This document shows, piece by piece, positions 63,607-64,000 of a DNA stretch of 64,000 nt. Location of the stretch: NCBI RefSeq assembly GCF_017354985.1, contig NZ_CP071501.1:3325001-3389000 (forward strand), read 5' to 3'. Every line of letters starts with the position of its first letter. The first letter of the stretch is position 1. A program made the translations under genes and the position numbers. The notes under the pieces are model-generated. The model was not told where the DNA came from. It did not search any database and worked only from the letters and a program-made list of their open reading frames with translations. Origin of the DNA: Shewanella cyperi. GTDB taxonomy: Bacteria; Pseudomonadota; Gammaproteobacteria; Enterobacterales; Shewanellaceae.

Positions 63607-63682
63607 TGGAGCGACATATCGGGTTCGAACCGATGACCTATACCTTGGCAAGGTATCGCTCTACCAACTGAGCTAATGTCGC
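63607..63682 (-). tRNA. tRNA-Gly (anticodon GCC), copy 1
   Basis: 76 bases. Acceptor GCGACAT/ATGTCGC pairs perfectly, D-arm GCTC/GAGC, anticodon loop TTGCCAA (anticodon GCC), T-arm ATCGG-TTCGAAC-CCGAT, and an encoded CCA end. Last of the array in transcription order. Confidence 0.97.
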
Positions 63683-63712
63683 ATTTCGTTTTAAGGCCGA
63701 ACGCCTGGAATT

Positions 63713-63788
63713 TGGAGCGACATATCGGGTTCGAACCGATGACCTATACCTTGGCAAGGTATCGCTCTACCAACTGAGCTAATGTCGC
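63713..63788 (-). tRNA. tRNA-Gly (anticodon GCC), copy 2
   Basis: Identical in all 76 bases to copy 1; 30-base spacer between them. Confidence 0.97.
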
Positions 63789-63826
63789 ATCGCATGCAGC
63801 TTTAAAGATGCCGCCAATCTGAATTT

Positions 63827-63902
63827 TGGAGCGACATATCGGGTTCGAACCGATGACCTATACCTTGGCAAGGTATCGCTCTACCAACTGAGCTAATGTC
63901 GC
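63827..63902 (-). tRNA. tRNA-Gly (anticodon GCC), copy 3
   Basis: Identical 76 bases. The 38-base spacer to copy 2 is nearly the same as that to copy 4 (three differences), showing recent duplication of a 114-base unit. Confidence 0.97.
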
Positions 63903-63940
63903 ATCGCGTGCAGCTTTAAAGATGCCGCTAATCTGAAATT

Positions 63941-64000
63941 TGGAGCGACATATCGGGTTCGAACCGATGACCTATACCTTGGCAAGGTATCGCTCTACCA
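63941..64000 (-). tRNA. tRNA-Gly (anticodon GCC), copy 4, truncated by the window end
   Basis: The first 60 window bases of a fourth copy (CCA end to the anticodon stem and start of the D arm) are identical to the others; the rest lies past 64000. The promoter and possible further copies also lie past the window. Confidence 0.95.

Noticed and set aside
63607-64000. CRISPR-like repeat pattern at the right end
   Set aside because: The repeats are 76-base tRNA genes that fold as cloverleaves.

Overview
The window is a stretch of gammaproteobacterial chromosome, almost certainly from Shewanella. The evidence is protein-level: NarQ/NarP, Crp, AroG, GlnK-AmtB, PabA, SspAB, HflX-Hfq-MiaA-MutL-AmiB-TsaE-Nnr and the YheS-YheT-YheU-PrkB-Crp neighbourhood all read as close relatives of Enterobacterales/Vibrionales/Alteromonadales proteins, while the combination with a DUF5610 protein, a DUF4785 lipoprotein, a short DUF1338 protein beside astD, a DNAJ-related protein and petABC-sspAB points to Shewanella. 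Base composition looks moderately GC-rich, which would fit a higher-GC Shewanella clade, but I cannot fix the species. I see no prophage, CRISPR array, integrase, intact transposase, restriction system or toxin-antitoxin pair; this is mostly ordinary chromosome with small accessory insertions.

Layout. 1-6.4 kb: a glutathione S-transferase fragment, ferredoxin-NADP reductase, a DUF5610 protein, a secreted histidine phosphatase joined to a membrane-anchored FMN/3Fe-4S glutamate-synthase-like protein, two tiny proteins and an Atm1-type ABC exporter. 6.7-12.2 kb: a 58-residue orphan protein, aroG, a secreted esterase/lipase with a DUF4785 lipoprotein, and a transglutaminase/TPR lipoprotein. 12.4-17.3 kb: glnK-amtB behind a sigma-54/NtrC-like promoter, a divergent cysteine hydrolase, and the narQP nitrate/nitrite two-component system. 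17.3-25.6 kb: yacL, zntB, a phosphoribosyltransferase, a Tat-exported PhoD phosphatase, a CBS protein, nfsB, a DNAJ-related protein, an oxidase-like membrane protein, and pirin with a decayed copy of its own 3' end beside it.

25.4-36.4 kb follows the Enterobacterales order yheV-yheS-yheT-yheU-prkB-crp, but is interrupted twice: by a GMC oxidoreductase with a Tat-exported partner between yheS and yheT, and by a sodium:solute symporter and a Sel1-repeat protein between prkB and crp, where E. coli has yhfA. A hairpin element resembling an IS200/IS605 end lies in the second insertion. 36.4-38.7 kb is an overlapping PepSY/response regulator/sensor kinase operon. 38.8-43.6 kb carries three arginine succinyltransferase pathway genes (astC, astA, astD) and DUF1338. 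44-48.5 kb holds an HDOD protein, a large S9 peptidase lipoprotein and pabA. 48.6-52.3 kb is petABC-sspAB (bc1 complex and stringent starvation proteins). 52.6-62.5 kb is the long colinear run nnr-tsaE-amiB-mutL-miaA-hfq-hflX-hflK-hflC. The right end is a tandem array of at least four tRNA-Gly(GCC) genes running off the window.

Functional themes are nitrogen acquisition and arginine breakdown (glnK-amtB, ast genes), anaerobic respiration control (NarQP, Crp), respiratory chain (petABC), and translation and membrane protein quality control (Hfq, HflKC, HflX, MiaA, TsaE, SspAB). The items most worth checking are the lipase-DUF4785 pair, the GMC/Tat operon, the glnK/hydrolase divergent control region, the short DUF1338 gene, the pirin remnant and the IS200-like hairpin.
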